From Acidimicrobiia bacterium (GTDB taxonomy: Bacteria; Actinomycetota; Acidimicrobiia; Spongiisociales; JAHEDJ01), in NCBI GenBank assembly GCA_035471805.1, contig DATIPS010000008.1, positions 1 to 64,000 of the forward strand: a stretch of DNA of 64,000 nucleotides, written 5' to 3'. The translations under genes were made by a program, and so were the position numbers. The notes below the pieces were generated by a model, which searched no databases, was not told the DNA's origin, and saw only the letters and a list, made by a program, of their open reading frames with translations. Positions 43,701 to 52,681 of this stretch are shown here, in pieces (the stretch's first letter is position 1; each line of letters starts with the position of its first letter).

Positions 43701-44168
43701 TCATCGTGGCCGGGCCGACTCGATGAGCTTCTTCAGGTTCTCGCCCTCCTCCCGCATGTGTCTGCTCAGCGCTCCTGTTCGATTCTTGAACAGGCTCTCG
43801 GTGAGCTTGCCGAACCTGTAGCAGATGGTTGCCTTGAACTGCGATCCACCGTCGGAGGGCGTGATCTCGAAAGAACCCCGGGGGAGAAGCATCGAGATAG
43901 GACCCCGTATGCGGTATTCGAATCCCGATGGAGGATCGATGGAGGTCATCTCGAACCGGAGGACCTCGCGTCTGCCCCCGATGTACTCGACGGCTCTCAG
44001 GACCGAACCGACCTTGTCGGGGCCGCCACTTTCCCACCCGGCCGAGATGTGGTCGGGGTGCCAATCGGTGTAGTGCTCGGCCAGGTCGGCGAGCCATCGC
44101 CAGATTGGCTCGACAGGAGAGTCGATCTGAATCGAATCCGTCAGCCGTCGCATCGTGGCGCCTCTCAT
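43701..44168 (-). CDS. SRPBCC (polyketide cyclase/dehydrase-like) protein
   Basis: A 155-residue START-like protein: SIQIDSPVEPIWRWLAD at the N-terminus, YTDWHPDH, a run of beta strands with VLRFEMTSIDPPSGFEYRI, and a long C-terminal helix. Typical of proteins that bind a hydrophobic ligand. Unrelated in detail to the SRPBCC protein at 15594. It sits 62 bp upstream of the cyclase/AAA gene on the same strand. Starts are ATG 44168 or ATG 44153. Confidence 0.82.
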   Translation of the reverse strand: MRGATMRRLTDSIQIDSPVEPIWRWLADLAEHYTDWHPDHISAGWESGGPDKVGSVLRAVEYIGGRREVLRFEMTSIDPPSGFEYRIRGPISMLLPRGSFEITPSDGGSQFKATICYRFGKLTESLFKNRTGALSRHMREEGENLKKLIESARPR

Positions 44169-44327
44169 CTAATTGTGCACGAAGAGAAGGTCGACCGTTG
44201 GGTGGCGGATGCCATCGAGCTGGTGTTCCGTCCCAACTCACCCCATCTGCCGGGGCCGAAGACGCCGCCCGTCGGCCATATCGTCGGCGTGCCGATACGC
44301 TCATGCTGCATTTCCCGGAAGGACGAG

Positions 44328-44537
44328 ATGGACATCTCAGAAGACAAGTACAAGGTCATCGTGGACAACGAAAACCATTACTCGGTTGTCCCCTTTGGAA
44401 ACGCCGTCGTCAAAGGGTGGAGGGATACCGGTTCTGCGGGAACCAGGGAAGAGTGCCTCGAGTACATCGAGGAGGTGTGGACCGATATGCGGCCGGTGGA
44501 TCTGAGCCGGATCCGGATGAAGCTCGGACTTCGGTGA
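44328..44537 (+). CDS. MbtH-like protein, orphan
   Basis: A 69-residue MbtH-family protein: YKVIVDNENHYSVVP, KGW, EECLEYIEEVWTDMRPVDL. These small proteins normally bind and activate adenylation domains of nonribosomal peptide synthetases. No NRPS, adenylation domain or siderophore gene is in this window. The usual SLWP is SVVP here, so the first of the two conserved tryptophans that clasp the adenylation domain is missing; the second (GW) is kept. ATG has GGAAGG upstream. Confidence 0.85.
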   Translation: MDISEDKYKVIVDNENHYSVVPFGNAVVKGWRDTGSAGTREECLEYIEEVWTDMRPVDLSRIRMKLGLR

Positions 44538-44650
44538 TCTATCTGCCCGCAGTCGACTCGGCCTGTCGCGGCCCGGTTGTTGCGGGTCGAAGCCCCGAGG
44601 TCGAGGCCTTGCTTCGTCGCGGCGTTCGGAGGCAACCGGTTCGGCGTAGC

Positions 44651-45793
44651 TCAGAGACCGAGCTGGCGGGCCGCCAGGTCGCGCATGATCTCTTCAGACC
44701 CTCCACCGATTGCGTTGACCCTCACCTCCCGGTAGATGCGCTCCACCGGGTTGCCGCGGATGTATGAGGCCCCGCCCAGAATCTGAGCAGCTTCCCGGGC
44801 ACAGAACTCCATGGTGAGGCTCGCCTGCACCTTGCACTCCGCCAGCTCGGCCACGGGTTTGTCGCCGTGCAGGACCTGCCAGGCGAGTTTCTCCATCCAG
44901 GCTTTCGTGGCGTTGATCATGCGGTCCATCTCGACGAGTTTGTGCCGGATGACCTGATGGTCGGCGAGGCGTTGCCCGAACGTGTGTCGTGCGCGGGCCC
45001 AGCCGAGAGCCTCGTCGAAGCAAAGACGGGAGGCTCCCACCATTCCCGAGATCAGCAATAGGCGTTCGTAGTTGAAGTTCTCCATGATGAGCCCGAACCC
45101 GGCGTTCTCGACTCCGAGCAGGTATTCGGCCGGTACCCGGCAGTCGTCGAAGTAGAGCGTGGCGGTATCCGAGCACCACCAGCCCATCTTCTCCAGCGGA
45201 GTTGCATAGAAGCCGGCCGCGCTGGTCGGGACCACCAGCAGAGACACTCCGGACGGGCCGGCGCCGCCCGTGCGCACCGCCGCTGTTACATAATCGGCGC
45301 GCATGCCGGAAGTTATGAAGGTCTTCTGTCCGTTGACGATGTAGTGATCGCCGTCGCGTTGCGCCCTTGTTTCGAGGGCGGCGACGTCTGAGCCGCCGCC
45401 CGGTTCGGTGACTGCGAGAGCGCAGATGAGGTCACCTTTGAGCATCCCGGGAATGATCTCGGCCTTGACCTTGTCGGAACCTCCCGTCTGGATCGGTGGT
45501 GCTCCGATGTAGTTGGAGAACAGTGAGGCTGCGACTCCGCCGGCACCACAGCGGCCGAACTCCTCGGCGAGGATGCTGAGGAGGATGGGGTCGTGATCGC
45601 CGAGGCCGCCGTACTGCTCGTCGAACCCGATTCCGAACAGGCCGATGGTTCCGACTCTCCGATATAGCTCCCTGGGGAACTCTCCGGCTTCGTCCCACTC
45701 GTTGACGAACGGGGTTATCTCGGTGGCGACGAAGTCCCGGATGTTCCGCCGGAACAGCTCGTGGTCGTCGGTGTAGATCGGCAGCTGGGTCAT
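44651..45793 (-). CDS. Acyl-CoA dehydrogenase
   Basis: A 380-residue flavoenzyme oxidising an acyl-CoA to its 2-enoyl form. It has FGIGFDEQYGGLG, CALAVTEPGGGSDVAAL, GQKTFITSG and a C-terminal ILGGASYIRGNPVERIYREV. The medium-chain-type catalytic Glu of the final loop (EGT) is replaced by GGG. A Glu in NYERLLL (about 243) sits where isovaleryl-CoA and long-chain dehydrogenases keep theirs. ATG 45793 gives normal length. No electron-transfer-flavoprotein gene nearby. Confidence 0.92.
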   Translation of the reverse strand: MTQLPIYTDDHELFRRNIRDFVATEITPFVNEWDEAGEFPRELYRRVGTIGLFGIGFDEQYGGLGDHDPILLSILAEEFGRCGAGGVAASLFSNYIGAPPIQTGGSDKVKAEIIPGMLKGDLICALAVTEPGGGSDVAALETRAQRDGDHYIVNGQKTFITSGMRADYVTAAVRTGGAGPSGVSLLVVPTSAAGFYATPLEKMGWWCSDTATLYFDDCRVPAEYLLGVENAGFGLIMENFNYERLLLISGMVGASRLCFDEALGWARARHTFGQRLADHQVIRHKLVEMDRMINATKAWMEKLAWQVLHGDKPVAELAECKVQASLTMEFCAREAAQILGGASYIRGNPVERIYREVRVNAIGGGSEEIMRDLAARQLGL

Positions 45794-46039
45794 GTCTCGG
45801 CTTCCCGTCTCTCGAGTGGGATCATTCGTTGACGGGCCACGCTTTCGTGCCGCGCCCGCTGCTCCCGGCGTAGATCGCGGGCAATCCGGCTGCAGTTCAC
45901 CTGGTCGCCTCTTTGTCCCGGCTCGGGCCTCCATGGTAACGCTGAACCCGGCCGGCTCTCACTGCGCATGCAGCTCTCTCTGTGAAGGGCCAGTAGATTG
46001 GACTGAGCGAAGGGCGCCGCAGCGAGACGGGACGAGACG

Positions 46040-46345
46040 ATGGATGGCAGACGGTCGAGTGAGGATCGTGACGAGCGCGCCCGGGAGGAAGAGGAACGCA
46101 AGGCGGATCATGCCCGGCACGAGGCGGAGCGCTTGAGCGACCGCGCCGAGTACGACGAGGGGCGGCGTGCGGACGGGGATGATCCGGACTCTCGAGAGCG
46201 GACGGAGCGTGAGGAAGCCGACCGCGTCCGTCGGGAGGAGCGCGAAGCCGCCGAACGGGCACATCGTGTCGAGCGAGAAGCTGCCGAGAAGGCGCGCCGG
46301 GAGGAGCGTTACGAGGCGGATCGGGCGCGTCGGGAAGACGGCTGA
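46040..46345 (+). CDS. Charged Glu/Arg-rich protein, probable single alpha-helix
   Basis: A 101-residue protein made almost wholly of Glu, Arg, Asp, Ala and Lys, with i/i+4 opposite charges (EREAAERAHRVEREAAEKARR). Hydrophobic heptad positions are few, so a stable single alpha-helix is more likely than a coiled coil. A short Asp/Gly break (GRRADGDDPD) lies near residue 46. Codon third positions are GC-rich as in real genes. ATG 46040 follows GAGACGGGACGAGACG. No family recognised. Confidence 0.6.
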   Translation: MDGRRSSEDRDERAREEEERKADHARHEAERLSDRAEYDEGRRADGDDPDSRERTEREEADRVRREEREAAERAHRVEREAAEKARREERYEADRARREDG

Positions 46346-46377
46346 AGTTCTCGGGTCGGCATTCCAGGCTTCAGAAG

Positions 46378-46851
46378 TCAGATGGACTTCACCAGTCGAA
46401 GCCCAGCCGCGAGGAGCTTCACCGCCTCGGCGAAGATGCTGATGACGATCCCGACTATGGCGATGATCAGGACGGTCCGGGCCAGCGTGTCCCAGCCGAA
46501 GTCGTAGGCCGAGAAGTCGAAGGGAAACACCTGATACAACCGCACGGTGGCCGCCAGGCTGGCGCTCGCCAGTCCGATCTGGGTGATCGACTTGAACCAG
46601 CGGTCGTCGAAGAACACGTAGCTCAGGTTCACGACCATCGTCACGATGAGTGAGAGGTTGATGAGCGGGATCGCCAGCTCGAGGTCGTCGGTCAAGAACG
46701 GTACGACATCCCAGCCCAGCAGGTTGTTGACGGCATACAGTAGGACGGCGTTCACGGCGATTGCTATCAGGTAGCCGAAGCGCCGGGCGACTGCAGTAGG
46801 TCGCCTTCCGGTCGGCTGCGGATCGGGCAGTGTGAGGTGATCGGTGTTCAT
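46378..46851 (-). CDS. Four-helix membrane protein of unknown function
   Basis: A 157-residue protein with a short polar N-terminus and four hydrophobic segments (about 25-48, 58-80, 88-110 and 121-150). The final helix ends in a basic tail. A conserved-looking WDVVPFLTDDL loop joins helices 1 and 2. ATG 46851 has CCAGGAG ten bases upstream. Converges with the charged-helix gene. No function known. Confidence 0.7.
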   Translation of the reverse strand: MNTDHLTLPDPQPTGRRPTAVARRFGYLIAIAVNAVLLYAVNNLLGWDVVPFLTDDLELAIPLINLSLIVTMVVNLSYVFFDDRWFKSITQIGLASASLAATVRLYQVFPFDFSAYDFGWDTLARTVLIIAIVGIVISIFAEAVKLLAAGLRLVKSI

Positions 46852-46973
46852 TCGTGGCCGGCTCCTGGTATCCGGTTGTCTCGGCAATGAACACGATGAC
46901 CGAAGCCGCGCCTACTTTTCAAGTGCCGTCCGACCCTATTCCGCCGCGTTGGACGTGTTGCCGTTTGGAAGGT

Positions 46974-48671
46974 CTAGCCGGGCCGGTGCCTGCCGGACCA
47001 GCTCCCGATTGCCTCCAGGAATGCTTCGCCGTACGAGTCGAATCGTTTCCGGCCGACACCGTTGACGGCGAGGAGTTCGTCGGCATTCGATGGGAGAGTT
47101 CGCGCCATCTCCCGCAGTGTTGCGTCGTTGAACACTATGTAGGCGGGGAAACCCCGCGCGTCGGCCAGCTCCCGCCGCAGTGCGCGCAGCTCCTCGAAGA
47201 GCTCCTCATTACCTTCCGAAGCATCGGGAGGTGAGGCTCTGCGGTTGCTTCGTGTTTCGGATGGTTGATCCCGAAGGCGACGTTCGGCCGCCACGGGTGC
47301 CGGTTCGTCTCCCAGATCCGTGCAGTTGTCGCACGACCATTCACAGGGATCGACCGTGTCGCCGAAGTAGCGGACGACGGCCGCGTGGCGGCACAGGTCT
47401 GATTCTGCGAAGTCGAACATACGGCGGATCCGGTGCCGCTGCGTCTCCGAGCTGTCGCTGCCGGAAACCATCCGATCCAGTCCGACCACGTCTGCCCACG
47501 AGTAGAAGAGGACGCAGTCGCTGTCGAGTCCGTCTCGGCCGGCTCGACCAATCTCCTGGTAGTAGGACTCGATCGACTTGGGCATGTCGCGGTGGATCAC
47601 GAAGCGGACGTTGCTCTTGTCGATGCCCATTCCGAATGCCACGGTGGCGCATACGACGTGGATGTCGTCACGCACGAACGCGTCTTGTACCCGGGTGCGG
47701 GTCTCCGCCTCGAGCCCCGCGTGGTAGGCGGCTGCCTTTATGCCGAGCCCCCGCAGATAGGCTGCCGTAGATTCGGCAGATTTCCGCGACAGGGTGTAGA
47801 CGATCCCACTCTCGCCGCGCCGTTCCGCGCATATCGCGCCGATGTGTTCCCTCGCCCGCACGCGGCGCCCTTCGTGGGTGCCCTTCTTGTATGCCCGTAG
47901 CTTGAGGTTTGGCCTGAAGAACGGATTGCGGACCTCGAGCGGAGCCGTGAGGCCGAGCTGTTTCGCGATGTCGGCGCGCACCGGCGCGGTGGCCGTCGCG
48001 GTGAGCGCCAGCACCGGTGCGTCGAATCGGGCTTTCAGGTTCTGCAACTTGCGGTAGTCGGGCCGAAAATCGTGACCCCACTGGCTGATGCAGTGGGCTT
48101 CGTCGACGGCGATGAGCCGGACGTCGACGCCGTTGAGCACCGATCTCAGTGAGGCTGCCAGCCCTTCGGGAGCCACGTAGACGAGCTCGTATCCACCGCC
48201 TTGCAGCGTTGAGATGCGGGCGGCTCGCTCCTCGGGCTCGAGGCTGGAGTTGATGAAGGTGGCGGAGATGCCGGTCTGCCGTGCGGAGTCGACCTGGTCC
48301 TTCATCAGTGCAATCAAAGGAGAGATGACGAGGGTAGTTCCGCCGAGCAGCCGGGCGGCCAGCTGGTAGGTCAAGGACTTGCCGGAGCCGGTGGGCATCA
48401 CTGCGAGGCAGTCGTCGCCTCGCAGCACCGTTTCGACGACCTCTCGCTGTCCGGGTCGGAACGATTCGAACCCGAACGCCCCCCTGAGCGTCCCGACCAG
48501 TTCCTCTTCTGTGAACGGGCCACGAACGGGTGGTTTCGGTGGAGTCGTGTGGCCGGCCGGAGCTGGTCGATCTCCGACCGGCTCCGACTCGGCGGCTTCC
48601 GGCACCAGGCCGGCCAGCATGTCCCAATAGCCTTCGTCGTGTGTCCCCGGCCCGTTCTCAGCATCGCTCAC
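46974..48671 (-). CDS. recQ: RecQ-type ATP-dependent DNA helicase (short form)
   Basis: A 565-residue superfamily 2 helicase. Motifs: SFRPGQREVV (motif 0), MPTGSGKSLTYQL (I), VDEAHCISQWGHDFR (II), LTATAT (III), IGRAGRDG (VI). A RecQ zinc site (C with C-x3-C-x2-C around PCEWSCDNC) follows, but the winged-helix RQC domain is essentially absent, and an HRDC-like domain closes the protein (about 485-560). It unwinds 3'-5' in repair and recombination. GTG start agrees with the leaderless minus-10 box at 48678. Confidence 0.93.
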   Translation of the reverse strand: MSDAENGPGTHDEGYWDMLAGLVPEAAESEPVGDRPAPAGHTTPPKPPVRGPFTEEELVGTLRGAFGFESFRPGQREVVETVLRGDDCLAVMPTGSGKSLTYQLAARLLGGTTLVISPLIALMKDQVDSARQTGISATFINSSLEPEERAARISTLQGGGYELVYVAPEGLAASLRSVLNGVDVRLIAVDEAHCISQWGHDFRPDYRKLQNLKARFDAPVLALTATATAPVRADIAKQLGLTAPLEVRNPFFRPNLKLRAYKKGTHEGRRVRAREHIGAICAERRGESGIVYTLSRKSAESTAAYLRGLGIKAAAYHAGLEAETRTRVQDAFVRDDIHVVCATVAFGMGIDKSNVRFVIHRDMPKSIESYYQEIGRAGRDGLDSDCVLFYSWADVVGLDRMVSGSDSSETQRHRIRRMFDFAESDLCRHAAVVRYFGDTVDPCEWSCDNCTDLGDEPAPVAAERRLRDQPSETRSNRRASPPDASEGNEELFEELRALRRELADARGFPAYIVFNDATLREMARTLPSNADELLAVNGVGRKRFDSYGEAFLEAIGSWSGRHRPG

Positions 48672-48677
48672 CAGCGC

Positions 48678-48683
48678 ATCATA
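48678..48683 (-). promoter_or_regulatory. Leaderless-type minus-10 box (TATGAT) for recQ
   Basis: On the minus strand TATGAT is followed by six bases and the GTG start of recQ at 48671. No ribosome-binding site is present. Confidence 0.5.
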
Positions 48684-48969
48684 CGAACCGGCTGTGACAA
48701 AGCCGCAAATGAGTTGGTACCGCCGGGAACTCGAGAAGCCCGTAATGGATCATTCGAGGAAAGGCGCTACGCGGCGGGGATCATGCAGGGATCGGGCGGC
48801 CGGCCCGCGATCCTGGAGGAGGGTACACAATGCAGAGTCCTCGATCTCCGTGACGGAAGGGTCGCCGACCGGTGGAGTCTCGGAGGAGACACCGGGCAAG
48901 TGCCGGACTTCTTAGGCCGACCGGCCGGGTATGTGATGCCGGTTCGGCGTTGATCCCGACCCGGATTAC
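48684..48969. other. Intergenic region between ABC permease and recQ
   Basis: Just under 300 bp. A 56-codon plus-strand frame from ATG 48783 (ending at 48953, beginning MQGSGGRPAILEEG) is possible, but it has only a weak GGGG upstream and no recognised family. Otherwise nothing is seen. Confidence 0.35.
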
Positions 48970-51411
48970 CTACTCCATCACCCGCAGAGTGGACGGTACA
49001 TCCATTCTGCCCAGCCGGCGCGGCGCGGTGAGCAACGGCGCCAGGCCGACGGCAACGATCCCGACGGCGATTGCGATGCCGACCGATGATGGTGTGAGGA
49101 GGATGTCCAGGCCTATCTGGGGCATCGACTGAGAGGCGAGGGAGCGCACGAACCAGACGAGCAGGCCCATGCCTCCCGCGGTGCCGAGGGCGGTGGCGAG
49201 GACACCGATCAAGGTGCTCTCGATCATGATCATCCGCACTGCTTTCCACCGTGGCACGCCGAAGGCGAACATCGTGGCGTACTCCCGGCGTCGTTCCTCG
49301 ACGCCCAGTCCGGCCGAGTTGAAGGCAATGAGCACGGCCAGCAGCAGGACGACTCCTTCGAAGAGTTGAAACACGCCGATGAACGTATCGAGAAGATCAC
49401 GGATCAGCTTCGCTGATGAATCGGCTCTCTGCACTGAGACCACCGTCGAGGATTCGAAGAGCTCGCGCTGCACGTCACCCACGCCGGCGCCTTCGACCGG
49501 CACCACGTCGATCGAGTTGGTCAGGCCCGAGAGGCTCATCCCACCGGCATTCTCGGCTGCCATGTAGACGTAGAAGCGGAACGGATGGTCGTGTATGCCC
49601 GTCACCGGGTAGTCGGTCTCCTGCAGCGAGAAGGCCAGCGGACCCTCACGTACGGGATGGCGAAGGCGCACGGTGTCACCCACTGAAATGTCGAGGTCGT
49701 CGGCCGCCTTCTCTGCGATCACGACACCCGCCTGAGCGCCCGGCGCGGTCCCTTCGACTATGTTCGGTCGGAACAATCCGCCGTCGAAGTCGACGAACTC
49801 GATTATTGCGTCGATGTCCTTCCCGGCGTTGATGAGCACCCCGCCGACGCGCAGGTTGGGGTGGGCGCTGGCGACGGATCCGGCGGCAAGCACCTGCTCG
49901 ATGGGCGGACTGCTGGTCGGGTAGACCTGGTCCAAATCGACGATGATTCGATTCTCCGCTCCTCCTGTTGCCGCGATCTCGCCCCGGTCGACTGTTGTGA
50001 GGAACGAATCGATGGCCCCCAGGATCAACACGAGTACGGCGACCGCCGAACCGATACCGAGGATGGTGAGGACGGTGCGGCGTGGGGCACGCACGAAGTT
50101 GCGGAACGGCATCTTGGTGAATGTGTTGCCCGGCATCTGGACCCGCTTGACCGCCCGAGACATCCCTCCGCTACGGGCGGCCAGATGCCCGGTGCGAATC
50201 GCGTCAACCGCATTGACCCGGACCGCCCTCCAGGCCGGGATGGCCGAGGCGATGAATGGCACTACGAACCCGGTGACGGCCGCCTGTGCGAACAGGCCGG
50301 TCTGGAAGGGAGTCAGCCACTCTGCGAACGGCAGGAATTCTCTCAGCACGTTGCGCATCCCGGCCGCGATCAGCCATCCCATGCCGAGCCCGAACACCAC
50401 GCCGAGCAGGGCGATCTGGGCGCCGACCAGGAGGGGTCTGAGTACGATGCGGCGGCGAGGGACGCCGAGCGCCATTGCAATCCCGAACTCCCGGCGGGCA
50501 TGTTCGACCAGGCGGGTGGTCAGGTTGAAAGCAGCAGCCACCGCGCCGGCGAATATGACGAAGGCCAGCATGTTGAAGAACGCCTGGTCGTTGTCTATGT
50601 CCTCGTAGACCAGTGTGTAGGTGAGGTCATCTGCGGCGGTCATGATCGTCACGCCGATGTCGGGCAAGCTGTTTGCAAATGAACGCTCGAGCTGGTGGGC
50701 CAGGGCGGCGGGTTCAGTACCTTCGCCGACTTGCAACACGAGGTCGTTGACCTGATCGGGCATCCCGGCCAGGTCCTGCGCCGTATCGAGCGAGGTGAAC
50801 AGGGCTGCGTAGTTGGCCTGCGAGAAGAAGGCCCCTCCTTCCGGCTGGACGATGAAGTACTCGGGAGTGATTCCGTGGCCCACCACGTCGAGGGTTCGGC
50901 CGCCGCTGATCTGGACGGTCCCTGTGGGGGGCAGATCGTAGAAGTTGGCGAAGTTGCGTTCGAGCATGGTCGCCGGCCGCCCGGCATCACGGCCGGTCAG
51001 CTTGCGGCCTTCGGCGGGATAGACCTGATTGATGTGAGCGACGCCGTCGGTGACATCGAGTCCCACCAGGACTCCTCGCACGAGGATCGTTTCCTCCGGA
51101 GTGGAGGCATCGACCTGAGTGGGGACGATCAGCCTTTCCTCCGCTGCTGCGATTGCCCCGGAGTCGGGCAGCCGGTCGAGCAGGGAACCCTCGTCCAGGA
51201 AGCTGCCCGTGCTCAGTCGAACCCGCAGGTCGTACATACCGAGGAGCTCATAGTTGTGATCGGCGGAGGCAAGGCGCCAGGCAGCACTCGAAGACAGGCC
51301 GGCGTAGGCGCCGGTTCCGAGGGCAATGATCAAGGCGATGGCGCCGACACGCACCCAGTGGCTGCGGAGGTCGCGCCACGACCATCGGAGCCAGAGGCGA
51401 AGAGAGTTCAT
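48970..51411 (-). CDS. FtsX/MacB-type ABC transporter permease
   Basis: An 813-residue permease with a first transmembrane helix near residue 20, a large extracytoplasmic domain (about 45-255), a three-helix FtsX unit, a second extracytoplasmic domain and a second three-helix FtsX unit at the C-terminus. This double-FtsX plan is that of the LolE/MacB-like exporters that extract lipids, lipoproteins or peptides from the membrane. The partner ATPase starts just upstream (9-bp gap), followed by a GbsR-type regulator, all one operon. Substrate unknown. Confidence 0.9.
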   Translation of the reverse strand: MNSLRLWLRWSWRDLRSHWVRVGAIALIIALGTGAYAGLSSSAAWRLASADHNYELLGMYDLRVRLSTGSFLDEGSLLDRLPDSGAIAAAEERLIVPTQVDASTPEETILVRGVLVGLDVTDGVAHINQVYPAEGRKLTGRDAGRPATMLERNFANFYDLPPTGTVQISGGRTLDVVGHGITPEYFIVQPEGGAFFSQANYAALFTSLDTAQDLAGMPDQVNDLVLQVGEGTEPAALAHQLERSFANSLPDIGVTIMTAADDLTYTLVYEDIDNDQAFFNMLAFVIFAGAVAAAFNLTTRLVEHARREFGIAMALGVPRRRIVLRPLLVGAQIALLGVVFGLGMGWLIAAGMRNVLREFLPFAEWLTPFQTGLFAQAAVTGFVVPFIASAIPAWRAVRVNAVDAIRTGHLAARSGGMSRAVKRVQMPGNTFTKMPFRNFVRAPRRTVLTILGIGSAVAVLVLILGAIDSFLTTVDRGEIAATGGAENRIIVDLDQVYPTSSPPIEQVLAAGSVASAHPNLRVGGVLINAGKDIDAIIEFVDFDGGLFRPNIVEGTAPGAQAGVVIAEKAADDLDISVGDTVRLRHPVREGPLAFSLQETDYPVTGIHDHPFRFYVYMAAENAGGMSLSGLTNSIDVVPVEGAGVGDVQRELFESSTVVSVQRADSSAKLIRDLLDTFIGVFQLFEGVVLLLAVLIAFNSAGLGVEERRREYATMFAFGVPRWKAVRMIMIESTLIGVLATALGTAGGMGLLVWFVRSLASQSMPQIGLDILLTPSSVGIAIAVGIVAVGLAPLLTAPRRLGRMDVPSTLRVME

Positions 51412-51420
51412 TTCGGCCTC

Positions 51421-52146
51421 CTACCAATGCAGGTCGGACACGTCGGCGCGGCCTCCGCGCGGCGGTCCGTCGCGTTCGATCCGTCCGCTGCTCAGTTCAA
51501 CGACCCGGTCGGCGATGCGCGAGATCTCCCGGTTGTGGGTCACAACCACGACCGCCTTGTCGGGGCCGGCCTGGGCTTGCAGCAGCTCGAGAATCTGAAC
51601 GCCTGTCTTGAAGTCCAGTTCGCCCGTGGGCTCGTCGGCGAGCAGGATCGGGTTGCCGGTGGCCAGGGCGCGGGCGATGGCCACCCGCTGCTGCTCTCCG
51701 CCGGACAGTTCGTGCGGGAAGTGTTCGGCCCTGTCGCCGAGGCCCACCTGGTCGAGGACATCCTGGGCACTGGGTCCGCCCCGCCGTCCGGCGGCATCGA
51801 TGCCGAACTGGACGTTTTCGCGGGCGGTCAGGCCCGGGAAGATGTTGAAGCTCTGAAAGATGAAGCTCACCAGATGCCGCCTGTAGGCAAACAGCTCTTT
51901 GCGGCCGGCGGTTGTGACGTCGACTTCTCCCACACGGATCCGGCCCTCCGTGGCGGTGTCGAGAGCTCCGATGAGGTTGATGAGAGTGGTCTTGCCGGAG
52001 CCGGAGGGGCCGAGCACGACCACGAACTCGCCCTCGTCGACGTGTAGGTTGACGTCGTCGAGGGCGGTGACGGTGGTCGGTCCGAGTTCGTACTTGCGTG
52101 ACACGCTCTCCAGCACGATCAGGTCGCGGTGGTCGGGGGCGGTCAT
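51421..52146 (-). CDS. ABC transporter ATP-binding protein, LolD/MacB type
   Basis: A 241-residue ATPase. Walker A GPSGSGKT (46-53), Q-loop FIFQSFNIFPGLTARENV, signature LSGGEQQRVAIARAL, Walker B LLADEPTGELD and an H-loop (VVVVTHN). The QSFNxxP and TGELD wording is that of LolD/MacB ATPases. It pairs with the FtsX permease 9 bp downstream and follows the regulator by 3 bp. Confidence 0.95.
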   Translation of the reverse strand: MTAPDHRDLIVLESVSRKYELGPTTVTALDDVNLHVDEGEFVVVLGPSGSGKTTLINLIGALDTATEGRIRVGEVDVTTAGRKELFAYRRHLVSFIFQSFNIFPGLTARENVQFGIDAAGRRGGPSAQDVLDQVGLGDRAEHFPHELSGGEQQRVAIARALATGNPILLADEPTGELDFKTGVQILELLQAQAGPDKAVVVVTHNREISRIADRVVELSSGRIERDGPPRGGRADVSDLHW

Positions 52147-52149
52147 GTT

Positions 52150-52623
52150 CTACTCCTTGGTGTCTTGCCCCTTCTCGCCGTCCCAGCGGCGCAGAACGGT
52201 GGCCAGTTCCAGCTCGAGCCATTCGTAGAAGTCGTGCATGTCCTGCAGTCGCCGATGGGCGATGGGCCGGTCCTCGAACGAGGCGAGGGCCCTTTCTGCC
52301 ATACGATGCATGTCTGCAACGGCTGCGATACGCCGCAGGTAGATCGAGCGGAGGCTGGCGGGGCTGAAGGTGAAGTACTCGCGCCTTTCACCGGGGACGC
52401 GCACCCGTTCGATGAGTTGATTCTGGAGGAGGTAGCGCGTTGCGCTGCTTATCGAGGCGGCACTGGTGCCGAGTCGCTCGGTCAGCTCGAGGGAGGACAG
52501 GCGGGGCTCCTCGGCGACGATGAGCAAACCCCATACTCTTCCGGCCATGCGGGGGAGGGACCACTGGTCGAACATCTGGCCGCTCTCTTCGGCGAATCGC
52601 TGTTCTTCAGGAGTGGCGTTCAT
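52150..52623 (-). CDS. GbsR/MarR-type transcriptional regulator of the ABC operon
   Basis: A 157-residue winged-helix protein: FAEESGQMFDQWSLPRMAGRVWGLLI is the GbsR-type opening, then LSSLELTERLGTSAASISSATRYL (recognition helix region) and a wing VRVPGERREYF. The C-terminal half is helical and probably dimerises. First gene of the operon with the ATPase and permease, so it likely represses them and itself. ATG 52623 has AGAGGGAGA upstream. Confidence 0.88.
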   Translation of the reverse strand: MNATPEEQRFAEESGQMFDQWSLPRMAGRVWGLLIVAEEPRLSSLELTERLGTSAASISSATRYLLQNQLIERVRVPGERREYFTFSPASLRSIYLRRIAAVADMHRMAERALASFEDRPIAHRRLQDMHDFYEWLELELATVLRRWDGEKGQDTKE

Positions 52624-52652
52624 GTGTCTCCCTCTATTGATCGACTTGTTTA

Positions 52653-52681
52653 AGCATATTCCAAAGATACAGTATTTACAA
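52653..52681 (-). promoter_or_regulatory. Sigma-70-type promoter of the regulator-ABC operon
   Basis: On the minus strand: TTGTAA (52681-52676), 17 bases, TATGCT (52658-52653). Transcription would start near 52646, giving a leader of about 23 bases with the ribosome-binding site. The element is embedded in an A+T-rich island unlike the surrounding DNA, where the regulator itself may bind. Confidence 0.65.
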
